Below, piece by piece: positions 45,305 through 56,757 of a stretch of 64,000 nt of DNA. Made by a program: the position numbers and the translations under genes. Position 1 is the stretch's first letter. The number at the start of each line of letters is the position of its first letter. The notes beneath the pieces were generated by a model that was not told where the DNA came from, searched no databases, and saw only the letters and a list, made by a program, of their open reading frames with translations. This DNA comes from Epiperipatus broadwayi (Eukaryota > Onychophora > Udeonychophora > Euonychophora > Peripatidae), in assembly GCA_028023455.1 (NCBI GenBank), contig JAQFVV010012403.1, forward strand, positions 376,001 through 440,000, given 5' to 3'.

Positions 45305-46416
45305 TCACTGAAGAAATGTTTATAGAATCAAATGCCTTTTCATAATCTACAAATCCAAAACATAATGGTAACTCATATTCATTTGTCCTTTCTAGAACTT
45401 CTCTCAATACCTGGATATGATCTACTGTATTAAAACCACTTTTGGTTGATGGAAATCGAATGCAACAACAACAATTAGATTATATAATGATACTGGGAAA
45501 GTCAACATTGAGAAGGGTGTAAGACAGGATGACTTCAGATCTCCAAAACTTTTTACATCAGTGCTGCAAGAAGTATTTTGTGAATTAAAATGGGAAGCTA
45601 AAGAAGTGAAAGTAAATGGAGATTATTTAAATCATTTAGATTTTGCAGATGATGTAGTTGTTTTTGCAAATAATGCTTTAGAGCTGCAGGAAATGTTGCA
45701 GGAGTTATCAGATGAAAGTATGAAAGTAGGACTAAAGATAAATGTTAAAAAGACTAAAGTAATGTTTAATCGATTTTCTCAAAATATGAAAATAAAGATT
45801 GATTATGATGAGTTAGAAAAAGTTAATAGTTACAAATACCTTGGTCAGGTTATTAATACAGATGGAAACATAATGGATGAAAATAATCATAGAATTAATC
45901 TTAGTTGGAGTGCTTTTGATAGAAATAACTTGATACTAAAAGGAAATATGCCTATGTGTTTGAAAAGGAAGGTTTTTAACAAATGTGTTTTACCAGTTCT
46001 TACTTAGGGATCTGAGACTTGGAAACTTAATAGAAGAGCAATACAGAGACTTCAGACTACTCAAAGAAGTATGGAGAGATGCATGTTGTGGGTAACAAGA
46101 AGAGATCAAAAACGTAATGTATGGGTAAGAGAACAAACAGATGTTACTGAACTCATTGAAAAAATTAAAAGATTGGAGTTGGGCTGTACATATTTCTAGA
46201 AGAGTTGATAATAGATGACAATTGAAATCTTAAACTAGATTCCAAGAGATTATAAAAGACCCAGAAAGAAACCACATGTTAGATGGATGGATGAAATAAA
46301 AAAGTGTGCAGGAGTGATGTAGAAAAAAGAAGCTAAAGATCGGAGAAGATGGATTGAACTTGGAGAGACCTTCATCTTGCAGTGGATTGATAATGGTTGA
46401 TGATGATGATGATGTC
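45303..46416 (+). mobile_element. RTE-like LINE, 5'-truncated with inverted 5' segment
   Basis: Segment 45303-45452 encodes RT on the reverse strand (STKSGFNTVDHIQVL, then CFGFVDYEKAFDS, motif A). From about 45459 the RT continues on the forward strand (TTIRLYNDTGKVNIEKGVRQ, then HLDFADDVVVFANN). The 5' end of the inverted piece abuts the junction and a few dozen residues between motif A and TTIRLY are lost. This is the arrangement left by twin priming. The copy ends in (GAT)n at 46398-46416. Confidence 0.8.
45459..46397 (+). pseudogene. RTE-like reverse transcriptase, C-terminal half
   Basis: The frame is open from about 45459 to a stop at 46005-46007 and then continues with scattered stops. 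It shows the GVRQ.D..SPKLF motif B region, catalytic FADD, YLGQVINTDG, and after the stop GSETWKLNRRAIQRL, CMLWVTRRDQKRN, VREQTDVTELI and finally RRRWIELGETFILQWIDNG. In life the protein nicks DNA and reverse transcribes its RNA at the target. Stops at the WETK junction and in the GWAGHIAR-equivalent region kill it. The first-strand endonuclease and RT N-terminus are absent. Confidence 0.75.
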
Positions 46417-46524
46417 TTAATTAGTCAGTATAAACAAGATTAATGCAGTAATGTGATATGCTGCACTTATTCTCATTTAGATTATAAACAAGTGTCTATA
46501 CAATGATAATAATTATATATAATC

Positions 46525-47062
46525 TGTTAAAATCATAAAATCAATCAATATCTTCTTTAATCTCCTTGGTATGATAGCATAGAGTCCATGATTTTAAAAT
46601 CATATCTTCATTTGATTGAACATGTAAAATGAATAAATAATGCAAAACTTTCTAAAAGTATGTTTTACAGTGAACTTGAGTATAGTTTTAGTTATAGAGA
46701 TAGAACCTGCCTCATTATAAGGATTATAATCAAAGTCATTCTAATGAAATGTGAATTGTTTCCAATGGGTAGATATGGCAGAGAATAGAATATTTTGGAG
46801 AGGTATAATTATAAATAATGTTGAAATTTTTTAGAAAGAAATCAAAAGTTCTAATTGAAAAGTGGACCAGCATGTTCTATATGTGGTTGTATTTATGGTT
46901 CACAAATTGGTTTATATATTCATTGAAAACCCATTTATAGAACAGTTTTTCTTTCTCTCTCTCTCTCTCTCTTGATTTCTCTTTTGCTCTTTTTTCTTTT
47001 GTAGTTAGAATAGGCATACTTGTTTATGAATGGCTATTTATTATTTATTATTATTATTACAT
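46525..47062 (+). pseudogene. C2H2-tailed LINE C-terminus, second copy
   Basis: Collinear with 14864-15400: KSINIFFNLLG, FTVNLSIVL, then CSICGCIYGSQIGLYIH and the shared 3' UTR 'gaatggctatttattattta'. Heavily decayed, with several stops. A CT-run sits at 46953-46972. It lies immediately downstream of, and in the same direction as, the RTE copy. Confidence 0.6.
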
Positions 47063-47329
47063 TCTGTAATTTAGGCATATCAAAACTCTTGATTCTAGTT
47101 AGAGTAATGCAAAAATTCATTGCTTGATGTTGAAGAAAGTTAAAAAATTGAAAATATTGATTTTATTCATTCAATAAACATCAAATTTCAGATCTTACAA
47201 GATGCATAGAAGATACTTCTATTTAAAATATTCCAGACAATTAAACACTAAAATAGCAACTAAAACATTGTTAGAATTACTGCTATCGTTATTATTAGGT
47301 GACATCCAATCATTATTTCTTTTCAAGGT
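47063..47329. other. No gene recognised
   Basis: AT-rich spacer. Confidence 0.4.
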
Positions 47330-47620
47330 TTAATACAATAGTAGGATGGTAGATTCTGTCATCCAAGTTCCATGGATCACAGTCAATCTTTTCCCCCTTG
47401 GTGTTCAAACTTCTTGCAAACTCTTAACTAATGAATCACTTGATTACAATTCTGCTATTGGAGTCTTAACATATGATCAAAATAGTGCTGTAAATTCTTT
47501 GGTGTAGTGATAGAGTGGAAAATTCTGGGGCTTTTATGTCCATGGTTCAGTCTTGCACCTTCTGGTAGTTGTACCTCCTATGAACTCTCAAGTAATAAAC
47601 TACTGAATAGTGTTTAAATC
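47330..47620 (+). mobile_element. tRNA-related SINE (type 2), two tandem units
   Basis: Both units show the promoter head ('acaatagtaggatggtag'; 'tggtgtagtgatagagtgg'), 'tccatggatcacagtc' or 'tccatggttcagtctt', 'caaacttcttgcaaactctt', and the 'taatgaatcacttgatta' or 'aagtaataaactactga' tail. The second head is close to a functional A box. Confidence 0.65.
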
Positions 47621-48104
47621 ATCATTGACTTATGTTGATTATATGAGAAGCATTTCTTCAGGTCAATTTTTGTTAGACTTTTCAGGTTCCTCAAGGATTC
47701 ATTAAGTAATATAAAGACAAACTTTGTTTAATTCATTACTTATGATTGTCATCTCTTTTTCATCGCTAACTTTCTCGTGCACTCTCCATTTTTTCAATGA
47801 ATTGATTCATTTTAAATAAGCCTTATTACTTATGCTTTAGTAAAAAATTGGATCCGATCTAATAAAGTGTCCAATTGTTTATTTCCCCTGATATTCAACA
47901 GTTCATAAAAATCTTCATCAACATCACAGTTCAAATGATCAACATTTTTTGATAGTCTGAAGGTTTGTGGTGAGCAATTTATTTGTAGATATATGGTGAA
48001 GAACTACCAACAACTAGTTGAATTGTTAAATATTGTTTTTAGATAAATTCAAACTTCATACTTTTTTATTAAATACATTCACATATTAAAAATTAAAAAG
48101 TAAT
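47621..48104. other. No gene recognised
   Basis: May contain part of a further decayed SINE near 47690 ('ttcctcaaggattcatta'). Otherwise nothing. Confidence 0.3.
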
Positions 48105-48232
48105 CAAGGAGCTCACAAAATGTTTGAGTATAGAAAGCAGCAGAACCCAATCACCTTCCACTTCAAAGTCTGGCTGCATTAAACCTTTTGCAGCCATTCA
48201 ACTAAGACACAAATCCTCAAAAATCAAAACCA
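48105..48232 (-). mobile_element. tRNA-related SINE (type 2)
   Basis: The reverse strand shows a 'tagttgaatggctgcaaaag' head, 'gattgggttctgctgc' B-box region and 'gagctccttgatta' tail. Single decayed copy. Confidence 0.45.
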
Positions 48233-48439
48233 GTGGATTTGGATTAATAGTAGCTTACTTGTATTTGCTAAGTTGAGTGATATCAAAAAACAAAAAAAAA
48301 ACATGCCATTTATTTTTATTTGGGGTTGGTGAAGACAATAGATAAAAAAATTAAATATAAAAAATTCATTTTATCTATAAGATGCTTTTCTTTAGAAGTA
48401 TTATTTTATATCTTTTCCTTTATTTTTTTTGCATTTCTT

Positions 48440-48835
48440 TATATATTCATATATATTACCTTTTTATAAATCTCCTAGTATACATTCTAATGCAATTTTT
48501 ATATATAATTCTTTATTTTTCTAACAGTTTTGGCTGTCCTGCAGTCGTCATCAGAGTTACAACATTTAAATATATAATCATATATCTTGTTTAAATATTA
48601 TAACTCTGATGAAGACTACAGCACAGCTGAAACTGTTAGAAAAATAATTATATAAAAAAAATTGCATTAGAGTGTATACTAGGAAATTTATAAAAATATG
48701 ATATATATGATTTTATGCTTAAATGTTGTAGCATTGATGAAGACTGCAGGACAGTCTAAACTATTAGAAAATAAAAGAATTATATATAAAAATTGCATTA
48801 GAATGTATATGATGAGATTTATAAAAAGGTAATGC
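48440..48835. mobile_element. Foldback family D, three core modules
   Basis: One module is inverted (core 48529-48567, reverse strand) and two are forward (cores 48606-48640 and 48732-48765), each followed or preceded by 'attgcatta.a.tgtata' arms. The middle core, CTGATGAAGACTACAGC, ACAGCT, GAAAC, is the best match to a CTGATGA-stem-GAAAC layout. The open frames at 48382-48594 and 48688-48888 are by-products of the arms. Confidence 0.65.
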
Positions 48836-49184
48836 TTTACTTTAGATAACAGTCCTTTGATTTTGGAAATAAGTAATGTTTTACACATAGAAGATTAAAT
48901 TAGATTTTTTTTTTCCAATTAAATGTGTATTAACAAAACTAAATTAATAATAATCCATTTTATGGCATTCTATATTGCAGTTATCTGTGGAATCATACAC
49001 AGTTAAATGAATCGAGATGATGTTGTGCAATTTTTTAAAATAGTTTTTGGTGATTTGCCTTTATAATTAAAAAGCATCAACTTGCAAATGGACACTAGAG
49101 CTGTCTCTATTCTTATATGATGCTTATTGATAATTGACAACTATATAAATGATTTTATATAACATATAATAACACCATTCCACT

Positions 49185-49275
49185 CTTCTTACACTTTAAA
49201 GCAGAATATATTTATTAATTTTACAGTTTTGACTATTCCTAGCAGTCTTTGTCAGATCTTATTATCTACTTTTAC
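49185..49275 (-). repeat. Foldback family D fragment
   Basis: Core on the reverse strand, GACAAAGACTGCTAGG then TAGTCAAAACTG, with part of one arm ('ttctaa', 'cacttt.aa.gca'). Confidence 0.45.
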
Positions 49276-49734
49276 ATTTTTTCCTCCACCATTATATAAA
49301 AAAAGCAAAAATAAAGAAGGAAAGAGGAAGAGAAAGTATTGAAGATTATATTAATGATTTTATTTTGAATATGATTTTTGTGACAGAAGCAGATTCCATT
49401 TGCATTACAAATATTACCCCAAAGACATTATTCAAACATATGATGAGAATAGAATACAGTGAAAAGCTACGATTAGGAAATGTAATCCTTTAGAAACAAA
49501 AGTTTGCTGGAGAGAATATTATTAGTTGCCAAATAGATTAAAGAGATAGTTTATGATATATGTTGATGAATTTTTCATTTAATATCATCATTTCCAGATT
49601 GATTAAATAGACATCACATGATACATACTGACATATTTGTGTTTTACCAGAGAGATTTGGATAATTATTGCAAACTTATCAAGATTTTGTTCTTCTTTGT
49701 TTATTTTATGAAAACAGTATTAACATTAGTATCA

Positions 49735-50030
49735 TTTTTAACCATTATTAATCCATTACAGGATTAAGGTCTCTCCATGGTTAATCCAGTTTTTATAAGA
49801 CACAGCTTCCCATCTCTATATTACTCAAACTTCCTTATCTTATCCATCCACTTCACACTTGATCTTTTTCCGTCTTTTAAAATCTTTTGGGATACAGTTT
49901 AAGACTTAATTTGTCATCTGTTATTACTTTTTTTATCAATAGTGCCAGCCCAATTTCATTTCAGTCTCTGATTCTTCAAATGGTATTAATAATATATACT
50001 TCTTCTCTTAGCTATACAGATAATTTGTTA
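49735..50030 (-). mobile_element. RTE-like LINE 3' end, strongly decayed
   Basis: Reverse-strand order matches the other RTE tails ('ggattaatggtta', 'ggagagacctta', 'gtggatggataagataagg', 'cccaaaagattttaa'), but with many changes. It lies about 700 bp from a younger copy in the same orientation (50718). Confidence 0.5.
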
Positions 50031-50169
50031 CTTCCAATATATATCTTTATGCTTTGTTATATCATGTGAGCCCCTTATATGTTCTTCTTGTGAGGGATCA
50101 GATCTTATATCCATATGTAGGTTGTGATAAAATATACTTATTTAAAAATCTTTTTTAAACCCGTAGGCA

Positions 50170-50515
50170 TATTTCCTTTGTCTTTCACCACTATTATGCC
50201 ATCTATTGGTACATTTTATGAACTAATAGTAGATAATGCTTTATAAATCCTTAACCAGTACTGCCCTATTCAATATCCTCCTTATGGTTTTAACAAGAAA
50301 AAACTTTGGATTTTGTATAGGATAGCAATGAATAGGAATTTATTATGCTATATCATCATAATGATGTATTAAGTGCTACTATTTGGCATCTATTTGTAAC
50401 TAAAGCTTACATTAGTCGGATAGCTTTGGTGAAAAAAAAAAAGGATATGCTACAAAACAGCAATATGTAAGCTGGAGTCATGTGATAGAGTCATATTTTC
50501 TTTTGATATTAATAT
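50170..50515. mobile_element. Foldback family B, subfamily C
   Basis: Left arm 'caccactattatgccatcta', inner region 'actgccctattcaatatcct', then right arm 'tatttggcatctatttgtaa', 'gctttggtgaaaaa' and tail 'aagctggagtcatgtgatag'. Pairing is partial and the core is decayed. Confidence 0.5.
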
Positions 50516-50717
50516 AAATTTTAGCCATATTTATTAATAAATAACTTCTAGCAAAGATGTGACATGGAGAGTTCTATAGTAAATGATATAAAGGTTGGAT
50601 AATTAAGCAATATAGCAGCTAAAATCAAGTAATCCCATTGTTGACACAAGTTTAATTGCAGTCTATCATCTTAATATTATTTATTTTAGAATTTAATATA
50701 ATGGTTATAAATTATGA

Positions 50718-51078
50718 AATCATCATCATCATTTTCAATCAGTATCAATCCACTGCAAGATGATCTCTCCAAGTTCAATCCATCTTTTCCAATCTCTAGT
50801 ATCTCTCTTTCAAATCATTCCAACATACTTCTTTATTTCATCCATCCATCCATCTCACATGTGGTATTATTCTAGGTCTTTTACAATCTCTTGGAATCCG
50901 ATTCAAGATTTTTATCTGTCCACCTATTATCATCCTTTCTAGCAATATGTCCGGCCCAACCCCACTTTCGTCTTTTAATGTTTTCAATGACATCAGTAAT
51001 ACCTGTTTGTTCTCTCATCCATGTATTTTGTTTTTGATCTCTTCTTGTTACTCCTAACATGCATCTGTTCATATTTCA
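50718..51078 (-). mobile_element. RTE-like LINE 3' end fragment
   Basis: The best-preserved of the short RTE tails. The reverse strand reads MNRCMLGVTRRDQKQNTWMR, EQTGITDVIENIKRRKWGWA, GHIARKDDNRWTDKNL (open for 63 codons, 50881-51072), then after a frame change DVRWMDEIKKYVGMI and a WIELGE-type end. It shows what the other copies have lost. 5'-truncated, with a CAT-type (complement GAT) tail. Confidence 0.7.
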
Positions 51079-52094
51079 ATGAGTACTTAAAAATTTTATA
51101 ATGCTGCTTTCACATATCTGTAACATAATTATATTCAATTTAATTTTATTTTTGCTCATCTCATTGTGAAGAATTTATATACGGTAATTAATTCATAATC
51201 AAAAAGTTTTAATTCTAATTAATTAAAAATTAAATTCAGAATATTGTAAGAAAATCTGATAAAATTCTTAAGCACTTCCCAAAGTCCCTCAACGTTTTTG
51301 CTTCAGGTCACTTCGGATGGAAAGACAAAAAGTTTCAACTTTCCATTATAACATTATAATAATTCTCCGGAGATTTAAGATTATTAATTAGAAATAAATT
51401 ATTTATAGAAAGAAAAAAAATCACTCAATAATTCCAACGCTGTACAAATGCATTTCTTTTTCATTTTCAGTTAAATATGCTGATTCTAAAATAACTGTCA
51501 GCATTGTGAATTAAAATATAAATTTCACACACAAAAAAAAAATCTACGGCTTTAGAAAACATATTTTAAAATTATAATGCATAATAAATAAAATGGTTTA
51601 TTTTTAAAGTTTCTTCCATTTCTCTCCCCTACAAAGCAGAACAAACTGATTTGTTCTTATTATGCTAATCTCTTCCTGTCACTCAAGAGGCTACCCACTG
51701 TTACATCTATGTAGATAAAATAAAAGAAGCACAGAAATTTGCAGGTAGCATGTTATGATCAACAGAAAAACGTAAATCCATAACAAATACTGAAACAGAA
51801 AAAATTTTAATGAAGATATATTAATATACTGCGCTTAAGTATTAGACCGGCGATGAATTTTTAATCTGCATTACTTGTGATTATTTATGATTGCTAAATA
51901 TTTGAAAGTACGTTTCATTTAATTAAATAAATTAAACTTTCAAAGATTTAAAGAATCATTTTAAACAAAGTTGTAAATAACAACTCACTTTCTGTATTAA
52001 TGTCAATTTATTTACGAGATGGCTATCTCGAAAGCATATTTATAGATCAGTGGTAGCTAGAAGTTAATAAAAAATTATACTGTATTATTAGAGG
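51079..52094. other. No gene recognised
   Basis: AT-rich spacer without supported features. Confidence 0.4.
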
Positions 52095-52225
52095 GTATTT
52101 GAACCCAGGATTTCAAACTCCCTTCAGTCATCTGCTCCACCTCATATATATGTATCAGTTATATAAGATAGAGTACATGACTGGAGGGAGCTTTAAAGTC
52201 GGAGTTCAAATCCCCTCTAATTACG
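52095..52225. mobile_element. Short foldback with family A termini
   Basis: Arms of about 65 bp pair across their whole length around a TA-rich centre near 52155-52160: 'gagggtatttgaaccc', 'caaactcccttcagtcat' and the complement at the right. The ends match family A termini, but the long inner arms are missing, so it is a minimal version. Confidence 0.65.
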
Positions 52226-53774
52226 TCTAACTTAAGTATATATTCTATACTTGCATTAAAATATTAAAGAATGTAATAGATATAAAAATATTCTAGAGAT
52301 CTTCAATAACTTATCTTTGAAAATTAAATTTTACCTAATTAATCAAGTAAAACATACTATCAAATATTTAGCAATCGTAGACTAAAATTTCACCGCCGGA
52401 CTAATTCGTAATTAATATAGCTTTCTAATTCCATCGCATACATTTTAATCACAAAGACATCTGAGAAAGATAAATGATTCCCCAAGATAAATTTCATAGA
52501 TTGGGGTATTTATCTGGTGGTGGAAGAGAAATTTGTTAGAGCTGTGAGTGCGGGAATCTGGTATCATTAGATTAAATTGTAATATATTGATATGTAATCG
52601 GGCATTATAAACTTTATCATAGATATGCATATATAGAGAGAAATTCACATATATATATAATACTTTCTATAGTATTAGTTAAATTTATTATTATTTTTTA
52701 TCCATGTATATATGTAAAAAATAAAAATCAATGGTAATTTATAACTCGAGAATTCATTAGAAGTTGGAGCATCGGAGTTAATAGTGAAGCTATTATCCCC
52801 TGAATCCACCACTCTTTCGCAGCCCTCAAACATTAAAATCTAATGATAAACTTAGAACATTTTACAAAAGGATTCTCTGTGAAATTTTTTTGAAAATATA
52901 CTTTGCAGTAACTTCATTTTTGTTTCTAACTTTATTATATAAATGTATGATCAAAAATAAAATAGCTTTAAATAAATCTTAAGCAAAAGCCTCTTCTTTA
53001 TCTCTTCTTCGAGGAAATGAAGTACAATACAAAATATAGTAAACTGTAAAAGGCTTTTGTGATTTTCTATGTTTTAGTCTATAAAAATAGCTGAAGACCC
53101 ATTTTCCAATCAGATTTAAATGATTGATTAAGTTATTTGTGGATTAGAATTCAGAGTTTCATCAGATTTTAATTTCTATTCATGGGTATTGAAGCCATTT
53201 GATAATTACAACAACCTTGTGATGTGCGTTTTTTACAAATAAATACAGACCAAAATATTTTGATCTTAAACTGAAAATTTTTTCTAGCAAATGGTTCATC
53301 ATTCAGAAGAATATTTGACACTAAAACACTGGATAAAATAGAATTGAACTTCAGTAGGAAGACAATTAACTTTCCATTTTATTACTCTTTACTATACTAA
53401 ATTTGCAAGGTAATTATTCATACACATTATCTATATATATATATATGTATTATATAATTATACTACTTATTTTAAAGTTATAACAAAATTTCATTATGTT
53501 ATAGTGTTGTTCTAACATTAGATTTCATTAAAGGCTAGCTTCCAATAACATAATAAATATATGTGTGATAAAATAAATATGTAAATTTTGAAAATAATAT
53601 AACTTTTTATAAAAATGTTGGAACCCTCTTTTTTTATAGTTTAAGTATTATGCAGCTTTAAATATGCAAGGAGAGGTATTAAACAAATAAATATTATGTA
53701 TTTGTCATGATACCTTATCTAGACATCTGAAGCAATCTTCAAAATAAAAAACTTTTCATAGAATATATAAATAT
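52226..53774. other. No gene recognised
   Basis: AT-rich; the frame at 52445-52648 is not supported. (TA)n occurs near 52650 and 53440. Confidence 0.4.
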
Positions 53775-53950
53775 AGATTCCAAGAGATTGTAAAAGACCC
53801 AGAAAAAGGCCACATGTGAGATGGATGGATGAAAAAGAAAGTGTGCAGGGGTGGTGTGAAAAAAGAATCTAAAGATCGGAGAAGATGGATTGAACTTGGA
53901 GAGACCTTCATCCTGCAGTGGATTGATAATGGTTGATGATGATGATGTTA
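53775..53950 (+). mobile_element. RTE-like LINE 3' end, short young copy
   Basis: Translates to RFQEIVKDPEKGHM, then DRRRWIELGETFILQWIDNG and a stop, ending in (GAT)n. Its last 130 bp are nearly identical to 46240-46400. 5'-truncated to the last ~55 codons. The reverse frame 53739-54005 is its antisense. Confidence 0.75.
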
Positions 53951-54742
53951 AGTATAAGTCAATTATGCATAACTTAATGTATATATTTAAAATAGAAACA
54001 CACAAAAATTTTTATATTTGGCATTTGCATTTTATAAAAAACTGATTTTTTATTTATATTTGAGATGTTAAAAATAAGACACAACCTTTACCGTCAAAAT
54101 ATTCAATTGTGATTTCATGTTTATTTATGCTGTTCATAAAATCAAGCTAATATACAAATTTCTCTCTCTATTTCCAACAGCATTAATAAACAAATGATTA
54201 TAAACATCCAGAACTCAAAAAATAGGTGGCACTAGTCTCTCTATTCTTTCATTTATTGATGTACAAATGCTCTTTGTATATATTTTTCCAGAATATTTGG
54301 TTGTTTTCATTTTAAATATCTTTCATATGTATAAAATCAAAATGTAAAATTCTTTTTAATCAATTTAAAATTTTCTTTTGTAAACAAACAAAAAAATTTT
54401 GAACTCATGTTCTATTAATATTAACTAGCACTCTTATACATATATAGTTATAGCAACATTATTATCTTAGATTCCATCATAGGAATTTATAAAAAAAATA
54501 ATATATAAAAATATTATTAATATTATTGCTGCTTTGCCTTCTATTATTATTATTATCTTCATCATCATCGTTATTATTGCTATTATTATCATCATAATCA
54601 TCATCATCATCATCATCATTATTATTATTATTATTATTGCTGTCTCTATTATTAAATAATTTATCATTACTTTTATTCTTTTTGATCTATTATATGAAGT
54701 TTTACATATAAATTTTTATAATGGATTAAATACATAACTTCT
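53951..54742. repeat. AT-rich spacer with an ATT/ATC microsatellite
   Basis: The microsatellite spans about 54530-54645 and produces a meaningless Ile/Met-rich reverse frame (54467-54667). The rest is AT-rich without features. Confidence 0.6.
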
Positions 54743-55560
54743 AATGGTTATGTGCAGTATTTGCAATAATTCATTACCCACGGGATGGTAATTTTATTTT
54801 TTGTTATGGATGTAATAATAGTATGAATTATATGTGCTCAATGTTATCAGAAAATACTTCGAGGCATATGTCATTGAAAACAAAGCAAGCATGGAGATGT
54901 TCTTTTTGTAGAAATTCTAATAATAATTCTTTTAGTAATATGTATTTAAATCCTTCTGTTATGAATGATCCATCAAATTCAATTTTACAAGAAATTATGG
55001 ATAAGTTTGAAGTTAAGGCCTGTAGTTTATAATACTTTGTCGGAGCTTATGCAAACGCTTATGAAAATTCAGGCTGATATCAATATTTTGCATCAAATTA
55101 TTGACAGAAATAATGGAAAGCTTGTAGTATATCTGATGTTTCTATTACATATGAAAGGAATATACTTGTTGGAAAAATAGTATTGAAGCTTTGGAAAGGG
55201 CTCAAATGGATGAAATCAAATTACAAGACATTCCTTGGCAAGATAGTGAAGATTTACCACAAATTATTTCAAAAATAACGGTGAAACACAAGACTGATCA
55301 TTTTTCTAGCAATGATATAAAAAAAAATATGGTGTACAAAAAGAAATTCTGATAAACCAAAACTTGTTGTTGTTTCATTTGTCTCACATAATTTGGCAAG
55401 ATCATTTTTACTTAAGATGAAAATTGTTATATCTGTATTTGATATTTTATCATTAGAAAATAACATTCAGCATATTTATATTAATCAACATCTACTCAGT
55501 GACTTCTTTGACAGGCAAAGTAAAAAATGTTCTATGTGAGGAATGACATTAATTCACCTT
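54743..55560 (+). pseudogene. LINE ORF1 with PHD-like zinc finger
   Basis: Starts MVMCSICNNSLPTG. After a one-base slip it reads DGNFIFCYGCNNS, NYMCSMLSE, then AWRCSFCRN. The C..C, C..C, C and WxC..C spacing is the PHD-type finger in ORF1 of CR1-like LINEs. A likely coiled coil follows (LSELMQTLMKIQADI), then KPKLVVVSFVSHNLARSFL and YIYINQHLLSDFF, the conserved C-terminal block, and RNDINSPYILMKNE. ORF1 proteins bind the element RNA. The frame is broken at about 55030, 55180 and 55340. Confidence 0.65.
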
Positions 55561-55639
55561 ATATTTTAATGAAAAATGAAACTGATTTATTGCCTTTGTG
55601 AAATTTATGTCCATGTGAACAAACTAATTTACTTCCTAA

Positions 55640-56393
55640 TTGCAGAAATGATTTTAATATTTTTCATCTCAATATTCACAGTTTACATTCACATCTTGAT
55701 GATTTAATTATTGAAGTGATTTTCCATTTTGTTTTTATGACATTATTTTGATTGAATCATGGATTTGAGAAACAGAATATATATAAACTGGATGGTTATA
55801 TTAGTACTCTACCACCACAAATTTACTCACGTTCTGGAGCTGTAATGATTTTTGCAAAAAATTGACTTGAATTATATATATTCGAACATTGGATACTGCT
55901 GAATCTGTATTGGTTACACTTACTTTTCCCCATGGAAAATTTTAATCGTTTCATATAGTAATAGCTCTGTTATATCTTTTATAAATGAATTTGAATCTTT
56001 TCTATCTAAGATGGATTCATCTTCTGCAGTATTTATTGGTGATTTAAATATTGATTTGCTAGTTAAAGAGAAAAATGATTCTGGAAGATATTTGAATATG
56101 TTATATAGTTGTGGTTTTAACCAGGTAAATTTTTGCCTACACAGGTAACACAGATGTATAAACCTTTGATTGATCAAATATTTGTTAGACCCAGTTAATA
56201 TTTTAATTATGATGTAGTCATTACAGATCATTGTGCAATTCTTTTGAAATTGTTTTTCTCTTACAACAAATCATATACTCATCCATATGTTGATAAACTC
56301 TTAGATGCTAAATTAACTAATTTATTGTCTAATCAGAGTTGGGATAGTATCTTTGTACTCTCTAATGTAGATTTAGCTTTTGCAAAAATTCAG
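55640..56393 (+). pseudogene. LINE AP-type endonuclease domain
   Basis: Reads NDFNIFHLNIHSLHSHLDDL, then IYKLDGYISTLPPQIYSRSG, AVMIFAKN, INEFESFLSKMDSSSAVFIG, DLNIDLL, IDQIFVRP and VVITDHCAILL. These are the LNIRSL, GG.AIF, GDFNIDLL, IDxIFV and SDHxxI blocks of APE-type LINE endonucleases, which nick target DNA to prime reverse transcription. The catalytic Glu of the LxETW block is replaced or shifted (LNHGF). There are at least four breaks. Confidence 0.7.
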
Positions 56394-56406
56394 AATATTT
56401 ATTCTT

Positions 56407-56744
56407 ATTAAAACAGGCAAAACTCTCTACACAGTAGTACCACTCAGTGCAAGCCAGAGTAATCAATGGATACCAAAAGGCTTGTGCATAAAATCCCTAT
56501 CTAGTGCCTACTTATCCAATATCCCCAGATTAGTTTCTGGCTTTTGGCCTTCGTCAGTGAGTAAGGCCAAAATCCAGAAACTAGTCTGGGAATATTGGAT
56601 GAGTAGGCACTAGATAGGGATTTTATGCACAAGCCTTCTGGAATCCATTGATTACTCTGGCTTACACTGAGTGGCACTACTGTGTGGAGAGTTTTGTCTG
56701 TTTTAATAACAGTTATGAGCAAGCATAAGAAATGGTGATCATGT
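56407..56744. mobile_element. Foldback family B inserted in the LINE, 13-bp target duplication
   Basis: Flanked by aatatttattctt (56394-56406) and aatatgtattctt (56745-56757), both LINE sequence. Arms of about 140 bp pair from 'ggcaaaactctc' to the loop at about 56545-56560. The left arm on the reverse strand keeps CTGACGA, AGGCC, AAAA, GCCA, GAAAC. A tail 'gcataagaaatggtgatcat' lies inside the right duplication. Frames 56380-56613 and 56501-56788 are mirror images produced by the palindrome. Confidence 0.85.
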
Positions 56745-56757
56745 AATATGTATTCTT

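Noticed and set aside
54467-54667. Ile/Met-rich reverse frame
   Set aside because: It is translated ATT/ATC microsatellite.
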